Source: Raphanus sativus (taxonomy: Eukaryota > Streptophyta > Magnoliopsida > Brassicales > Brassicaceae). Taken from it: DNA of 64,000 bases. This document shows positions 38,665 to 50,668 of this stretch, piece by piece. The notes below the pieces were generated by a model. That model worked only from the letters and a program-made list of their open reading frames with translations, did not search any database and had not been told where the DNA came from. A program made the position numbers and the translations under genes. The stretch lies in NCBI RefSeq assembly GCF_000801105.2, contig NC_079515.1:35115407-35179406 (forward strand), in the 5' to 3' direction. Every line of letters starts with the position of its first letter. Position 1 is the stretch's first letter.

Positions 38665-39318
38665 AACCAATCCAAATGTCATGTAAGTGTAAGTATGTGA
38701 AGTTGTGAAATGTGGTAGTGACAAATAAATAGAATCATGTGGTGTTAGAAGATAAAATTATAGTATGATGCATGATTATTACTATATTTAGTATATTGGT
38801 TTCCCAATTTTATCGTTTCTAGTCTTACCAGCTGATATGTAAGTTAAGTTTGTGTAAAAGCATCATATATACGGACACGATCCTTGTTGGAATAATCCAA
38901 ACTTTTAAGATCACATATATGATTATAAATAATTCATAACTATATTTGTATCCAGTTTCCTATAAATCTACTTACAAATATATGATTTCTGAAAATTTTA
39001 CAATCTTTAATCGTCTACCAAGCCCCATTAGATGAGAGCAGGTTTGCCTTCCATCTTGGGCGCCGTAGATGAATTAGTCGGTGTAGTTCTATCCCACATA
39101 AGGAGAGAATATATAAAAAACGACAGTCTTTGTCATTTTCCCAAAATCTCTCCATCTCCTTATGCTTCAGTTGTCCTTTGTCTTCTGCTCTTCAGTATGA
39201 TTGGAGCCACCAGCATCCATACTGTCATAACATTTATCAACAGAACATTAAAACTGTCTCCTAATCTTGGAGTTTAAATTTTAAGGATAAATGCATTCAA
39301 ACTGTCTCTCCCTTCTAT
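38665..39318. other. Intergenic, no gene seen
   Basis: Unique-looking AT-rich DNA between the LTR element and the SERINC stop codon. It probably includes the SERINC 3' untranslated region. The plus-strand open frame at 39032-39277 shows no family features. Confidence 0.45.
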
Positions 39319-41370
39319 TTACTTACTGTATACGCAAACCGCAAGCCACTCGTTCACAATCCTTACCCAAGTACTCGTCCATCCCACGTCTATTGTCCAC
39401 CTAAACGGAAAAAAGAAGATAGTCTAAGTTGAAGTCTTGAGCTTATACGGAGGCTATAAAGTCTTACAAAACCTCATAGGTTAATTGTGTGTTTTTGTGT
39501 ATATGTGCATTGAATGTACGAATAAAGATGAGAAAAGCTTTTACTTTTTCATGGGGTGATGAGTGTTCCAACCAATGAGTAGCATAGCAAAGTACATTGC
39601 TCCTGTCGCAAATACAAAATGAAAGAATCCGTATCCATATGGAACATCATCTTCCTCCTCTTCTACTTCATCTCCTTGGCTGTTCGAGTCTTTCTTGAAT
39701 TGGAAACACTGAGAGTCTATTCCCGTTGAAAATGTCGCAATAACCATTGCAAGTAACGCAACCACGAAGCTCTGCACAATGTTATTCAGAATTAGCCTAT
39801 TACTTTTGCATGAAACTGAAGAAAAAGGGGTATTAATTAAGGTGTTGAAAAAGTATACAATAATGGTAAGCCAGTCCGTTCTGTTTGACTCTGCTGCTTT
39901 TCTGTTGCAGCTTTCTCCCACCGGTTCACTGCACAACATTATGTTGGGGCAAACCAAATTAAATAAATTAATGCGGTGTTTTTGGTATTTGTTTGAATAT
40001 AACATACCTTCGAATAGCGCACCAGCAGATAAACACGACATAGAGTCCCATAAGAGCCGGAGTCAAGTATCCCAGCATTCACCTATTTGTATTGGCAACC
40101 ACAAACACATCTTAATAACTTCAAACATCCAGAATACACACGTACATGACACAACTGTTTGATTGTAATGGTTAACAAAAGACTTACTTTAGGGTGAAGA
40201 GCAATGCTTGTCATGAGTTGGAGGAGGAACAACGTCCAAGTTATGAAGAATATATTGAGAAGACATGAAGAATCAGGCGCGTACCAAATGTACATCAAAA
40301 TTAACCCAACTATACACACTGTGTATGAAGTAGTTGCTAGTAGCATCACATGGACATGGCTACAAACATAAACATTTAGACCGTGTTGCTTGATTAGAAA
40401 TAATATATTGGAAAAATAAAACTTTTTCGTAAATCAAAACTAACCATCTTTCTGCGTCTTTTTTGGACTGATAGCATTCGTTAAGCCATGTAATGAAACT
40501 GATCACACTAATTAGCTGTATCAGTAGAAATACCCTATAAAGAAACAACAAAACATTACTATTAGAGGGTTTCACATCATATGTAAATATATTATGTGAA
40601 AATTAGACAGATCAATCTTACCCTGCACCAAAATGGGCAACCTCTCCTGCGGATCAAACAGAAGAAAAGAAACCTTTTAATCACTTGTCATGCCGTTTGA
40701 ATTAGAGAGAGTACTAGAAGATGAATTCCTCCTCTCAAGCCTTACCGTAAAGCTGAATAATGGTGGAAGGAAGCAAGAAAGGAATGATGGTTAAGACAGG
40801 CCACATGATAAGCTTAGCCGACCACCATCCCGAATGCCATTTATCTCTTGATGAGTGAGTTTTCGACGTGCCAAGTGTTGATAGAAACATAACGAAATAG
40901 AACAACTGAGGATTTTACGGTTAAGCCCTAAACATTTTCGGTTAAAGTGTTGTAACATGAATTAGTAAACATATAGTATTCAAGACTGATTCAAGAAAGG
41001 ATACAAAACATCCCAAGCTAACCCTTAAGACTCCTTCTGTCCCCAAACAGTTTTCTCCACCTTTACAATTCTTGAATTCTGCAATTTAGAAAAACAGAGG
41101 AATTGTATGAGACTTGTAAGACAAGGAACTAGATTGAAACCTAATTTGGTGGGACATACTTGTCACTTCTTTTAAGGCACGCTGGCCATAATCACGAGCA
41201 GCCCAAGCTAGTAGATTAGCGATGAGGAAGATCAGACCGTATGCATATCTAGCCATCCAGGGATTGCAGCCATTGCGAAACTGATTAAACCATGATCCAT
41301 TCTTGATTGATTCGTAGCTATCGTTTCCGCTGCTGCTTGCACTGTTGGTAGTGCTTGTACCAGTCTCCAT
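39319..41370 (-). CDS. SERINC-domain membrane protein (TMS1 family), apparent frameshift in exon 7
   Basis: Multipass protein of the serine-incorporator family, At3g24460-like, probably endomembrane. Ten exons: 41160-41370, 41005-41078, 40746-40905, 40622-40646, 40445-40534, 40188-40359, 40008-40082, 39859-39928, 39545-39771, 39319-39400. Family landmarks in order: NPWMARYAYGLIFL, CKGGENCLG, SSRDKWHSGWWSAKLIMWP, FITWLNECY, PYGYGFFHFVFATGAMYF, LIGWNTHH and WTSTWVRIVNEW. The length would be about 394 residues. Exon 7 is 75 nt where flanking phases need 74: one extra G between the codons for VNAGIL and TPALMG shifts the frame to a stop at the start of exon 8. All splice sites otherwise look normal. 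It is either a fresh pseudogene or a single-base sequence error. Confidence 0.88.
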
Positions 41371-43286
41371 AACTCCTTAGACTTGCTAGACTTTTCTCCT
41401 CTTCATCACATTAGAAGATTCAAGATTCAAGAAACAGAGGGGAGGATTATGCATCAGAACTCAGTTTCTTGTAGCGGAAGGAATCATCAAGAACGAAAAA
41501 GGGAACACATGAGCGAGAAATTTGATGAATTTTCTTCCTTCAGATCAAAATCTATGAAAAAAGAACAATACAAAAGAAAGAAGCAAAGGGTAAGAATCCA
41601 ATTTCATTTTTAAAAAGAGGCAATAACCATATGTAGATATTAAGAAGAAAATTATTGTTTTACATGAGAAACATATGAAGCGTATCCTCATAATAGTCAC
41701 ACAGAATCCATTTCAATTTTTTTGTTCTACAGAACCTGACAGAGAATACGTATACTGCAAGTAACTCCTTCCCTTATTTTACCTAACCTGAAAAGGCAAC
41801 TTTTATATGCGTCAACGAGAATCCACAATAGATGGCTCATTTTAAACCACGGTTGAAACTTTGAACCTTTTTTTTTTGTTCACTTGAAACTTTGAACCTT
41901 AACCATGTGAAAATGATAAAGAACAAAAGACAAAAAAAAATACCAAACTTAAAAAGCAAGCTGTAATCTCGAGGACAGTCAAGATTCTTAAGACTTTGAA
42001 CTCCCAAAGTCGAGATTCGGCAGGAACTGATAAAGTATTAAAATCAGAAGAAGAGGTGTGGTTATACAAAGAAGCACCCAAAAGACTTTAATTGTGACAA
42101 AGAAACAAAAGGTAAAGAGATCAAAAGAGAACGATAAAAAGTATGAGATCTGATAGAGATATATGAAACTTTGGACTCGAAAAGAAATGTGGTGGTACGG
42201 ATAGTTTTGGGCAAACGAATATTATCATCTCTTACGAATCTGAATGGGTAATGGTGAGCAGCAACATCAGATACCCTTTTGGGCTTCACAGGTCCACTTA
42301 TTGGAGTGGAGACACATGCCTCCACTTAAAACTATTCTGAAGAAACAAAGTGGGGATAATTTGTTAATCTATCCGCCCATAAAAAATTAAGAAAGAAAAA
42401 CGTCATCTATAATATTGTGATAAGTTAACATAAATTATAAATCTTCAGAACTTTTATTATTATTTAGATAAATATTTCATTTACTTTATGTAAATTATCG
42501 AATCCTGAACTTCAAAGTTCCAATGTCCCTAGAACATAACACCAAGTCACCAATGGAGTCAACTAGGCCTAGTGTCAACCAAGGCAAGACTTACTTGGTT
42601 TTGAATTACCGTGGAGGCAAGTCATATAGGTCATAGCAGCAAATGTATAGCTTTACAACCAATTATATAACATATTATATGGAGATGAATTAGCTTGGTT
42701 TAACACCCCCTTTACCCTTACATATATATATACAAACACAACTTTTAACAGGACTTTGTAAATGGAATTTATTTAAGCTTATCTCATGCTTCTACGTTCA
42801 TATAGACTTGGAGTAAATGAAACATGGCCTTGCGACTACAAATACTAGTGCATAATTAAAATATAAATATGAAACTTAGAGTCAGTAAATAATAAGAAAC
42901 TCAACCCTAAGATATGAGATCGCATGTGGAGGACTGAAGTATTGGTATTTGTAATCTAGGTAGTAGAGTAATCATAAGAATGCTTAGAAGCTTATTTAGA
43001 GTCCGGGAATCGTTCCTTATACAGTACTAACTCTAACGTTCTTAAATCAAATATTGATTGTTAGTATATGTTATGTTGGAGATGGATTACATCCATCAGC
43101 AAGGACGATTAAGTAGACCGAACTCGAACTCGATAAGGAAAAAAGAAAATAAGCCAGCTATAAATAAAAGAGATCTGACTTAAGGAGGACACATTCATAA
43201 TCACACATGAGTCATATAAGAAATAAGGCTTTCATAACTAGTTTTTTGACGATATCCTTTTTTCTGAAATCGATATCTTATTTCTC
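41371..43286. other. Intergenic, no gene seen
   Basis: Upstream of SERINC. A minus-strand open stretch at 42062-42325 lacks an ATG at its 5' end and a recognisable family. One micro-insertion footprint lies at 41853-41900. The remainder shows no supportable feature. Confidence 0.4.
41853..41900 (-). repeat. Micro-retroposition footprint (minus strand)
   Basis: TTGAAACTTTGAACCTT is perfectly repeated at 41853-41869 and 41884-41900 (17 bp). The 14-base insert read on the minus strand is GTGAAC plus A8. Confidence 0.75.
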
Positions 43287-43302
43287 AACAATCGTCTTCT
43301 AA

Positions 43303-43666
43303 GACCATCTTCAACCCACCTCTATTTATATCTTCATATTTTTTCTAAAATAGAAAAACTCTATTATAAAAATCGATTTGCTCCAATGTATGTCTCTATA
43401 ATTGAGTTAGTTGTTCAAAAAAAAAAGTCTCTATAATAGAGTTCTTCTATCTATATAGGAAAATATAGAGATTTACCATTTTCATCTCTAAATATAGAAG
43501 GAAAAAGTGAGATTCCTCTATATTTTTCTCAAAAAGTGAGATTCCTCTATATTTTCTTCTAAATTAGAAGAACTCTATTATAGAGATGTACATTGGAGCA
43601 AATTAACCTCTATTATAAAAATTTCTATTTTAGAGAAAAATATAGAGTTGTACATTGAAAATACTC
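43303..43666. mobile_element. Harbinger/Tourist-type MITE with long inverted ends
   Basis: TAA flanks the element (43300-43302 and 43667-43669). The ends GACCATCTTCAA and TTGAAAATACTC open about 95-bp imperfect inverted repeats that meet again at CTCCAATGTA and TACATTGGAG, so nearly the whole 364 bp can fold back. A micro-insertion lies inside at 43409-43426. Confidence 0.7.
43392..43443 (+). repeat. Micro-retroposition footprint inside a MITE
   Basis: GTCTCTATAATTGAGTT (43392-43408) and GTCTCTATAATAGAGTT (43427-43443) match at 16 of 17 bases. The 18-base insert is AGTTGTTC plus A10. Confidence 0.7.
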
Positions 43667-43832
43667 TAAGTTAAAAAAAAAACAATCGTCTTCTAAATAA
43701 CCTACCATCAAATTCGTGTTTTTGTTTCAAACAAGTCATTTCAGATTAAACAGTGTATAATAGACACGAAATAGTCCACACCATAGATGAGTAGCAGTTA
43801 ACCATAAACACCATAGAGTAAAAAATAAATTG

Positions 43833-45423
43833 TTTCCTCCATTTCATAATATATGATGATTTAGAGTACTGCAGAAATTTTTTTTTTTTACTTATTTTCA
43901 TTAAATTTTTTTTTAAGATATAATTTTAAAAAGTTTAAAAATTAATTGGTTGTACAGTTTCTAATAAATTTAAATTTAAATTTTTAAGATATAATTTTAA
44001 ACAGTCATTTTTAGCACGGTTAATTTCTGGCTATCAGCTTTCATTCTACCTAAAGGATGCATCTCGACCATTGAATCTCTTTGCTCTAGGTTTCTCTGGT
44101 CTGGTGATGTTGATAAGAGAAGCATTGCTAAAGTCGCATGGAGCACAGTATGTCTCCCAAAGGAGGAAGGAGGTCTCGGGTTAAGAAGCTTCACGACTTG
44201 GAACCTGGTCTTATGCCTAAAGTTTATCTGGTTGATACTTTCTAAATCTCCATCCTTGTGGGTTGAATGGCACAGCAGCACGCATCTGAAAGGTCACTCA
44301 CTTTGGTCAATAACAGCCTCTCCGGAAGATTCTTGGGCTTGGAGAAAGTTACTTGAGTTAAGATCGCTAGCGCTTCAATTTTGTAAACCAATTCTGGGAA
44401 ATGGACCGAGTATAAGTTTTTGGTTTGATCCTTGGACTCCATTGGGTCAGCTAATCACTCACATCGGCCCTGCTGGTCCGAGAGCTCTTCGCCTTAACAA
44501 GGAGGCTGTGGTAAAGGATGCTATCACGGGCTCAAACTGGTCACTGCCTCACCCAAGATCACAGAGCGAACTTGACTTACATGCCTATCTTACTACGCTA
44601 AGTCCTCCTTTATCTATTGATATTGATGACTCGTATGATTGGGTTGCTGGTGATTCTTCTGTACGTGTTTTCAGGTCCACCACAACATGGGAAGTACTCA
44701 GACCGAGGCAAGACGTTAAGCAATGGGCGCAGGAAATCTGGTTCAAATGCGCTGTACCGAAGCTGAGCTTTACAATGTGGATTGCTAACTATGACAGGCT
44801 GCCAACGAGAACTCGATTGGCTGCTTGGGGCTTACCGATCTCCTCACTCTGTCCGTTTTGTGCTAACTCTGAAGAAATCAGAGACCACTTACTGCTGTCA
44901 TGTGTATACAGCCGTGAAGTTTGGCGCGAGGCGTTCATCAGATGTCAATCTCCTGCAGCAAACATCACTAACTGGCAAGAGCTTCTCTCCTGGATAAGAG
45001 CTGCATCGTCTGCCAGATTACTACTCTTGCGTAAGCTGGTGGTTCATTCGATGATCTACCACTTATGGAAACAGAGGAATAATCTGGTTCACAACCAAAC
45101 TACCATCCCATCGAAGACTGTGTTCAACAACATCGACAGGGAGATCCGAAATATAATCTCAGCAAGGAGAAAAAGAAAGCGGTTTGAACCTTTAATGGCT
45201 TTGTGGCTAAGTTAGGTTTTTATTGCTCCCGGTTTCAAATTGTGTCCATCTTGTTTTTTATTTTGTTTTTTGCCAAAATGGTTCACCTCTAAGATGTCTT
45301 ATGTACTATCTTTTATTCATATATGATATTTATAATTTAGCAAAAAAAAAAAAATTAATTCTAAAAGCTCAAAACATTTTCTATTTTGAAACAAAAAACC
45401 TTCTTCTAAAATATGGGAGGGAG
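43833..45423. mobile_element. Stowaway-type MITE interrupted by a LINE
   Basis: The left half (43833-44001) starts TTTCCTCCATTTCATAATAT and the right half (45356-45423) ends TATGGGAGGGAG followed by TA. Together they would make a MITE of about 235 bp, like those at 5815, 48871 and 61369. The LINE at 44002-45355 sits between them. Confidence 0.65.
43992..45365 (+). mobile_element. 5'-truncated LINE (C-terminal reverse-transcriptase region)
   Basis: Insert 44002-45355. It opens in frame with the end of the reverse-transcriptase region (SVIFSTVNFW, LCSRFLWSG, GLGLRSFTTWN). After an early stop or frame change it continues as an intact 327-codon frame to 45215, containing the zf-RVT Cys/His pattern around LCPFCANSEEIRDHLLLSC and RNLVHN-type motifs. 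A short 3' end TTTAGC leads into poly(A) at 45342-45354. TAATTTTAAA (43992-44001) and TAATTCTAAA (45356-45365) form a 10-bp target duplication with one mismatch. The endonuclease and most of the polymerase are missing. Confidence 0.85.
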
Positions 45424-46942
45424 TATTAGAAAACTATATAAACACGTTTTACTTAATTTTAAACAACACGTGATTGTGTTTTTATTGACTCCACAGAGTT
45501 ACATGGGCAACCAATAGACGATAACTATTTTCGCGTTTCTTTTTGACTCAATTTGAAATCTTTGGCTGCAGAAACTGAGTCAAAAAAGAAACACGAATAG
45601 CTCGTTGTCTTGGCCTTACGGCCCTTAATTACTCTTATGTTGCGTTTTAGCATAAACATATAGTTTAGTTCATAATTATGTTTGAGTTACGGCTAATTGT
45701 TTTGGCAAAGAGAGACAATTAGCTGAAAGCAAATAGTGAAAAAGAGAAAAGTGAAGAACGAGTGGTCCCTTTCTGTCTCCGCCGATCATCTTTTGAAAAT
45801 CGCCGTTCAGTAACGATTAACGAGGGAAAATTACATGAGTGAAAAACTAATTCGAGTTTACATGGATTGAATTTACACTCGGAGCGAATCAATTATTTGC
45901 ATCACACCCAGAACTGACTTCGTTGCCATTTTTCACTTTCCCGGAGACATATATTCAAGCACATGCAAATGTTTTTGAATCTCATAAAGGACGAACAAAA
46001 GAGGAGCTCATAGAGAGGAAGAGAACCTGTGATTTACGAGATCAGATCTGGAGAATGATGTGCGTGTTCTTCCCCAAGCTTTCTTGTAAATATGAAACCA
46101 AACAAGAAGAAGAAGAACAATGATCGAATCTGAGATAGATAGAGAAATGTGAAAACAAGACAGAGAAATTGTTTACTTTAAGCAGGCAGCCCTTATAACT
46201 TATATACAAATCTACAAATACATACATACCATACACAGCTTTTCCTTTTGGAATATCCTTTTGTTTTGCTCAATTTTTTTACTTAAAAATATTTTTCTCT
46301 TTGCTTTCCCGCCGTTAGCTTCTTCTTTCCGCTACTATCCTCTCGTATCTCCGTGCCACAAAAAATATCATTCAATATTTGTCATAATTTGTGATAGTAA
46401 TAATAAAGAGAAACCCGGTGTGTTGACAAAAATAACTATGTAGTAATAATGTGTTTTGCCTAATTAGCCATGTAACTACTTTACCAGAAAACCATTAAAA
46501 TAGTAGGCTGCCTTAAGATTTGTTCAGATTTGTTCTTTATGGAATTCTATTATTGTTATACATGAACGTGCTCTGTGATCAATTATTGTACCGTATATCT
46601 CTATTTTTTTTTAATTTTCTTAATTATTTTATTTTCGATAAATTGACAATTGATTCTTGGTATATCTTTTGTCTGGAATTAACTATTTTTGGCCTTGAAA
46701 TACGCTTCGATGGCAAAAACATTCTAGAAAAAATCAAGTAAAAAATAATTGAAAACACACATACTATTTTAAAAACAAGCTTTAGTAACATATACGCAAT
46801 ATGATGTTTATCAAAACTTCATATTCAAATGTTTTGGGGATTTTAGATGTTATAATTCAGAAAACAAAGATAGTAACAAAATAAGTATAGAAATAAAATA
46901 AAGCCCAAACTGGATCCCTTAATGGATGTAAAATTTCAAACC
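45424..46942. other. Intergenic, no gene seen
   Basis: AT-rich, with a foldback hairpin at 45519-45606. The open frames at 45923-46123 and 46520-46741 have no recognisable family. Confidence 0.4.
45519..45606. repeat. Foldback hairpin
   Basis: The left arm 45519-45550 (with CGTTTCTTTTTGACTCA) and right arm 45576-45606 (with TGAGTCAAAAAAGAAACACG) pair imperfectly over about 30 bp around a 25-base loop. It could be a MITE remnant or a small-RNA-like hairpin; no flanking duplication was found. Confidence 0.6.
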
Positions 46943-47607
46943 AGATATGTCATAAAATCTCTGGAATCTCTGGAATTTTTGGACAGCAAGGAACAAAAAG
47001 ATGTTTGATGACAAGAATTATACAGCTGAGGAAACCTTATTCAAAGCTGTCAAAGATGCAAAAGAGTGAGAAACTGCCAAGATTAAACCTGAAGACATAA
47101 CAATTCCAAAAAAGAGCTCTTTAAGCTCTACTGACTTTTCTCTACCAGTGTGTATGGTTGATGGTGCATGGAATACTGAGTCTAAATGTACAGGTTTTGG
47201 TTGGTTGATACATGATAAACAAGCAAAATTGGAGATAAAAGGCGCTGCTTCTCGACCTTATGTTGGCTTAGCTCTAGCAGCGGAAGCTCTGGCCATCCGT
47301 GAAGCTCTCCAAGTCGCCACCAATGCGGATCTCTCACGACTCAAAGTATCATTGGATTCCAGTGTCTTAATTTCTGCCCTGCGATCAGGGATGGTTCTGA
47401 ACGAGATAGCGGGACTTCTCCATGAGATCAGTCACCTCATTCCTCTCTTCTCTATCTTATCTTTTGTTGTTATTTCAAGGTCTGTAAACCTTACTGTTGA
47501 TAGGCTTGCTAAAGAAGCTCTTTCTGTTTTAATGTCTCAAAACAATGTATGATTTCTGAAGTTATAAATCCAAACCTTTGACCAAAAAAAAGATATATCA
47601 TAAAATC
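46943..47607 (+). mobile_element. 5'-truncated LINE carrying a plant RNase H domain
   Basis: AGATATGTCATAAAATC (46943-46959) and AGATATATCATAAAATC (47591-47607) form a 17-bp target duplication with one mismatch. The 631-bp insert holds an RNase H-like (RVT_3) domain at about 47148-47552: [18 protein letters not shown] with the first catalytic Asp, [10 protein letters not shown] with the Glu, VSLDSSVLI with the next Asp, and a final VDRLAKEAL helix. It ends CTTTGACC plus A8. This is the 3' end of a different LINE family from the one at 44 kb. Confidence 0.85.
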
Positions 47608-47689
47608 AGTTTTAACTGAAGACATTCAAAACTCTAATTGGAAACCAACCATCGGTTAAACACGGACCTAAAAACATAAAAATTAGGAG

Positions 47690-48110
47690 TGGAGAAAATA
47701 TATAAAACTTGATTTGATCAGTAATTCATATCGATTTGAACCGAAAAATTCAAATATTTATAACTTACCAAAAAAATATTAATATATAATATCCGTAAAA
47801 ATGAATTAAATCACAAATGTTAATATTTAAAAAAATATCCGCTCTAATCTATTATAACATATATTTACAGAATATTATATATTATATTATTATTATATTT
47901 TATATGTTAAAATACTTTTTCATTAGATTAATTATTTTAGTTATTAGCATTTTAAAAAGTAATATTTTCTCTTTGTAATAAGATATATTTTAAATTGTCT
48001 ATTTGTTTATTTGTGTGTGGACTGAATATCCAGTAAAAATATAACTGATAACTGTGAATCTGACTTAATCAAAAAATTGATTATCCAAATGAAACCAATT
48101 AAATCAAGGA
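47690..48110. repeat. AT-rich dispersed repeat with ATATCC motifs
   Basis: Rich in ATATCCG/CGGATAT-like words, as at 15590-16100 and 49600-49790. I could not define ends, so it is offered only as a probable old repeat. Confidence 0.3.
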
Positions 48111-48189
48111 TTCTTCTTGAATGTTTGCTCCTTGTCCACCCCCGATAAAACTGCCACTATACACTGTAAACTCGCACTTATTACTCTTA

Positions 48190-48520
48190 GGATAAGATAA
48201 TGTAATAACACTTTCATTCACCCTTTTAATATGTTCGCTAGTCTACTGGTGAAAGTTTATCAAAAAAGCTGAGATCAATAGCGAGCATCTAGAATAACTT
48301 TGTCTATAACTTTCCGGTAAAACATGGTCTTGATCACTCATAATACTCTGCGGTAGTCTTTTGTCTTGCTATAAAAAATTGAAGAATGTTCTAGCCGCCT
48401 CTTCTGCAGTGTAATCTAGCTAGGAAAAAACACAAATTGTTTCATATTTAGATAATCAATCCATAGTCACAATGATAGAGTCAAAGAGTCAAACCCTTTA
48501 GAGTTGGGTAAAACACTTAT
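48190..48520 (-). pseudogene. Decayed Ty3/gypsy integrase fragment
   Basis: On the minus strand, broken frames give LPNSKGFDS, SIIVTMD-LSKY, DYTAEEAARTFF, SIMSDQDHVLPE and finally KRVNES. In order these match the gypsy integrase core (LPKSKG...D, VVVDRLSKYAHF, YTAEEVARLFF, IVSDRDPxF, TERVN). Several stops and frameshifts are present, and no LTR is seen. Confidence 0.6.
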
Positions 48521-48870
48521 GAATGGTAAAATTGGATTCCATAATAACTCATGGATAGGTAGTGGTTCCAACAAACCTGATAAATATTATATTAAGCAAA
48601 AATATCAAATTTTTCGGATACGTGAATGTAAAAGCAATACCAATTAATCATCTGAAAATACTTAAGTAAACAAGAGTCTTCTCAGAGTTACGTTGGAAAT
48701 TCATTTACTTCGAAGCAATGGAGGACATAGAAAACACACAAACAAGCAAGCAAGGCCAAAAAAATACTATGCAATTTTATTAATTAAGTTATCTCAGTGC
48801 GGGGAATTATCAATCTTTTTGGTAAAAAAGGATCAGTTCTTATAATTTGTATTCGAATAGTAAAATGATA

Positions 48871-49128
48871 CTTGCTCTATTTTAAGAATGATCTATATTT
48901 TAGAGAAAAAAAATTATTTCTAAAAGATCCATATTTTACATTTTCAATGTATATAGTAATGATAAATTACAAATTTCAAAGAGATCAATTTTATTTTATG
49001 AATTTTGATTGGTTAAAATTCATAGAAAATAACAATACACTTAAAATAATACATTTATTACCAAAATTTATGTGTTTTCTTAATAAGTATGAAAACTCTA
49101 GAATAACATTATTTTGAAACGGAGGGAG
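48871..49128. mobile_element. Stowaway-type MITE
   Basis: 258 bp between TA dinucleotides (48869-48870 and 49129-49130). It ends AACGGAGGGAG; the start CTTGCTCTATTTT is a mutated version of the inverted end. Confidence 0.7.
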
Positions 49129-49130
49129 TA

Positions 49131-50200
49131 CTTTTTATATAATAAGAAAAATGTTAAAATAACAATTATTACGAAACTGAGAGGATAAAAAAAATCATTC
49201 TTATAATTTGGGTGTTTTAAAAGATTTGACTCGTCTTTTCTAAATTTGACAAAGAACATGTACATAATAACTGTGTGGTGTTTGACGACTCGATCTTCTT
49301 ATTAGTTGCAGAGGCAATCAAAGATAAGGGGATCTTCTTAAATTTAGTTTGATATAAGCATATAATTTCAGTGCATGCTGATTTTTTTTTGCACCAGACA
49401 TGCTGAGTTTAGTTTGACATAAGCATAAAAATATGATAATTATATTTTTTTCTTAAGTTTTGTGTTATCATAATTATTAATTAAATTTTTAGAATTTACA
49501 AGATACATAGATTTATTACTTCTTTTAATTTTATCTTATATATCATCCAAAAACATATTTTACAAAACAAATTTATATCGAATTTTTAAGATTATTTATA
49601 CTAATCTAAACAAAAAATATATCCGTAAATATTCATAAATATCCGTAAATATCTATTTTCAGATATCCATTTTTCTAAATATCCGTATTTTTTCAAAGCA
49701 AAACAAATCGAAAAATTAGATATCCATAACATACGAATCAAATCAAACATCTTCAAAACCCTGGATATTTGATCCGTGTCGAGACCTAGGACTAACATAT
49801 ATAGTTATATTAATTCTTGTTACTTTTATATAGGCGATCTAATATAATTGAAATAATATAATCGAAATGGGTGTGTTACATATATATATCTTAGTTTTTT
49901 GATAAGTTTTGTTTTAATTTCGAACTATCTCTTCTTTTTTTTTAACTATTTAGATTATACGTTATTTATATAACCTATGATTGTTGTTAATAGAATGTGT
50001 CAACTTTCAAATAACAAAGATAATATAAAAAAATGGTAAAGTATTGTTTAAGAGAATAATTAAGAAACTAGATAAGTTTTTAACAGAAATTATATATTTT
50101 TTAGTAACCTAAATTAATAAGAAATCCTAATTTTGGTAGCTACTGGTCATTGTTTGGCCTAAAATAAAGAGAGCTCAATATATCACGATTCTCTTTGAAA
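49131..50200. other. Intergenic, repeat-rich
   Basis: AT-rich; ATATCC-type repeat words at 49600-49790 and a possible micro-insertion at 49374-49406. No gene seen. Confidence 0.4.
49374..49406 (-). repeat. Possible micro-retroposition footprint (minus strand)
   Basis: CATGCTGA at 49374-49381 and 49399-49406. The 17-base insert read on the minus strand is TCTGGTGC plus A9. The repeat is only 8 bp. Confidence 0.35.
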
Positions 50201-50419
50201 TCAATAGGGACTCGATTTTTTCCCCGTCTAATGGATTATATTAATGGGACTAGACCCAAATTCGAAATACAAACAGAAGCTTTATAAAAAGGCAAACAAA
50301 CCACAACAAACAAAACGGACCTAACAGTCCATCCTCCCTAAACCCACGAACCCATGATGCCACGCGCCGACCCAAACTCGTCGAAACTCCCAGGCGTTGC
50401 GCTCAATAGGGACTCGATT
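50201..50419 (-). mobile_element. Tailed retroposon (minus strand) with 17-bp target duplication
   Basis: TCAATAGGGACTCGATT is perfectly repeated at 50201-50217 and 50403-50419. The 185-bp insert, read on the minus strand, starts GCGCAACGCC and ends ATCCATTAGACGGGG plus A6. The tail resembles that of the element at the window start (TATCTATTGACGG plus A9), suggesting one family, here heavily 5'-truncated. Confidence 0.8.
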
Positions 50420-50668
50420 AAGCAGATAAGAAAAAAAACCACGTAATTTCATAATCATTGTTGACAATTCTTTTTCTTTTTAACTCATAATCAATTAAGT
50501 GGCTTTTTAAAAAAACAATCGTTCATCTAGTCAGACTAGTCTAGCGTATTATATAGATAAACTAATAAAAATCACTAGATGTCAAGGTCAAAAAATTAAT
50601 ATAAACTGTCCATACAAAATACAAATGATAAAATAGAACTAGAAAAACAGGAAGGCTTCCATACATGA

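Larger units (their letters stand above)
43287..43696 (+). repeat. Micro-retroposition footprint later split by a MITE
   Basis: AACAATCGTCTTCTAA occurs perfectly at 43287-43302 and 43681-43696. Once the Harbinger-type MITE (43303-43666) and one copy of its TAA duplication are set aside, what remains between the repeats is GTT plus an A-run, the same signature as the other micro-insertions. Confidence 0.55.

Noticed and set aside
42062..42325. Minus-strand open frame of about 87 codons upstream of SERINC
   Set aside because: It begins with GTG, not ATG, and the translation matches no family I know; the exon-like donor sites inside it lead nowhere convincing.
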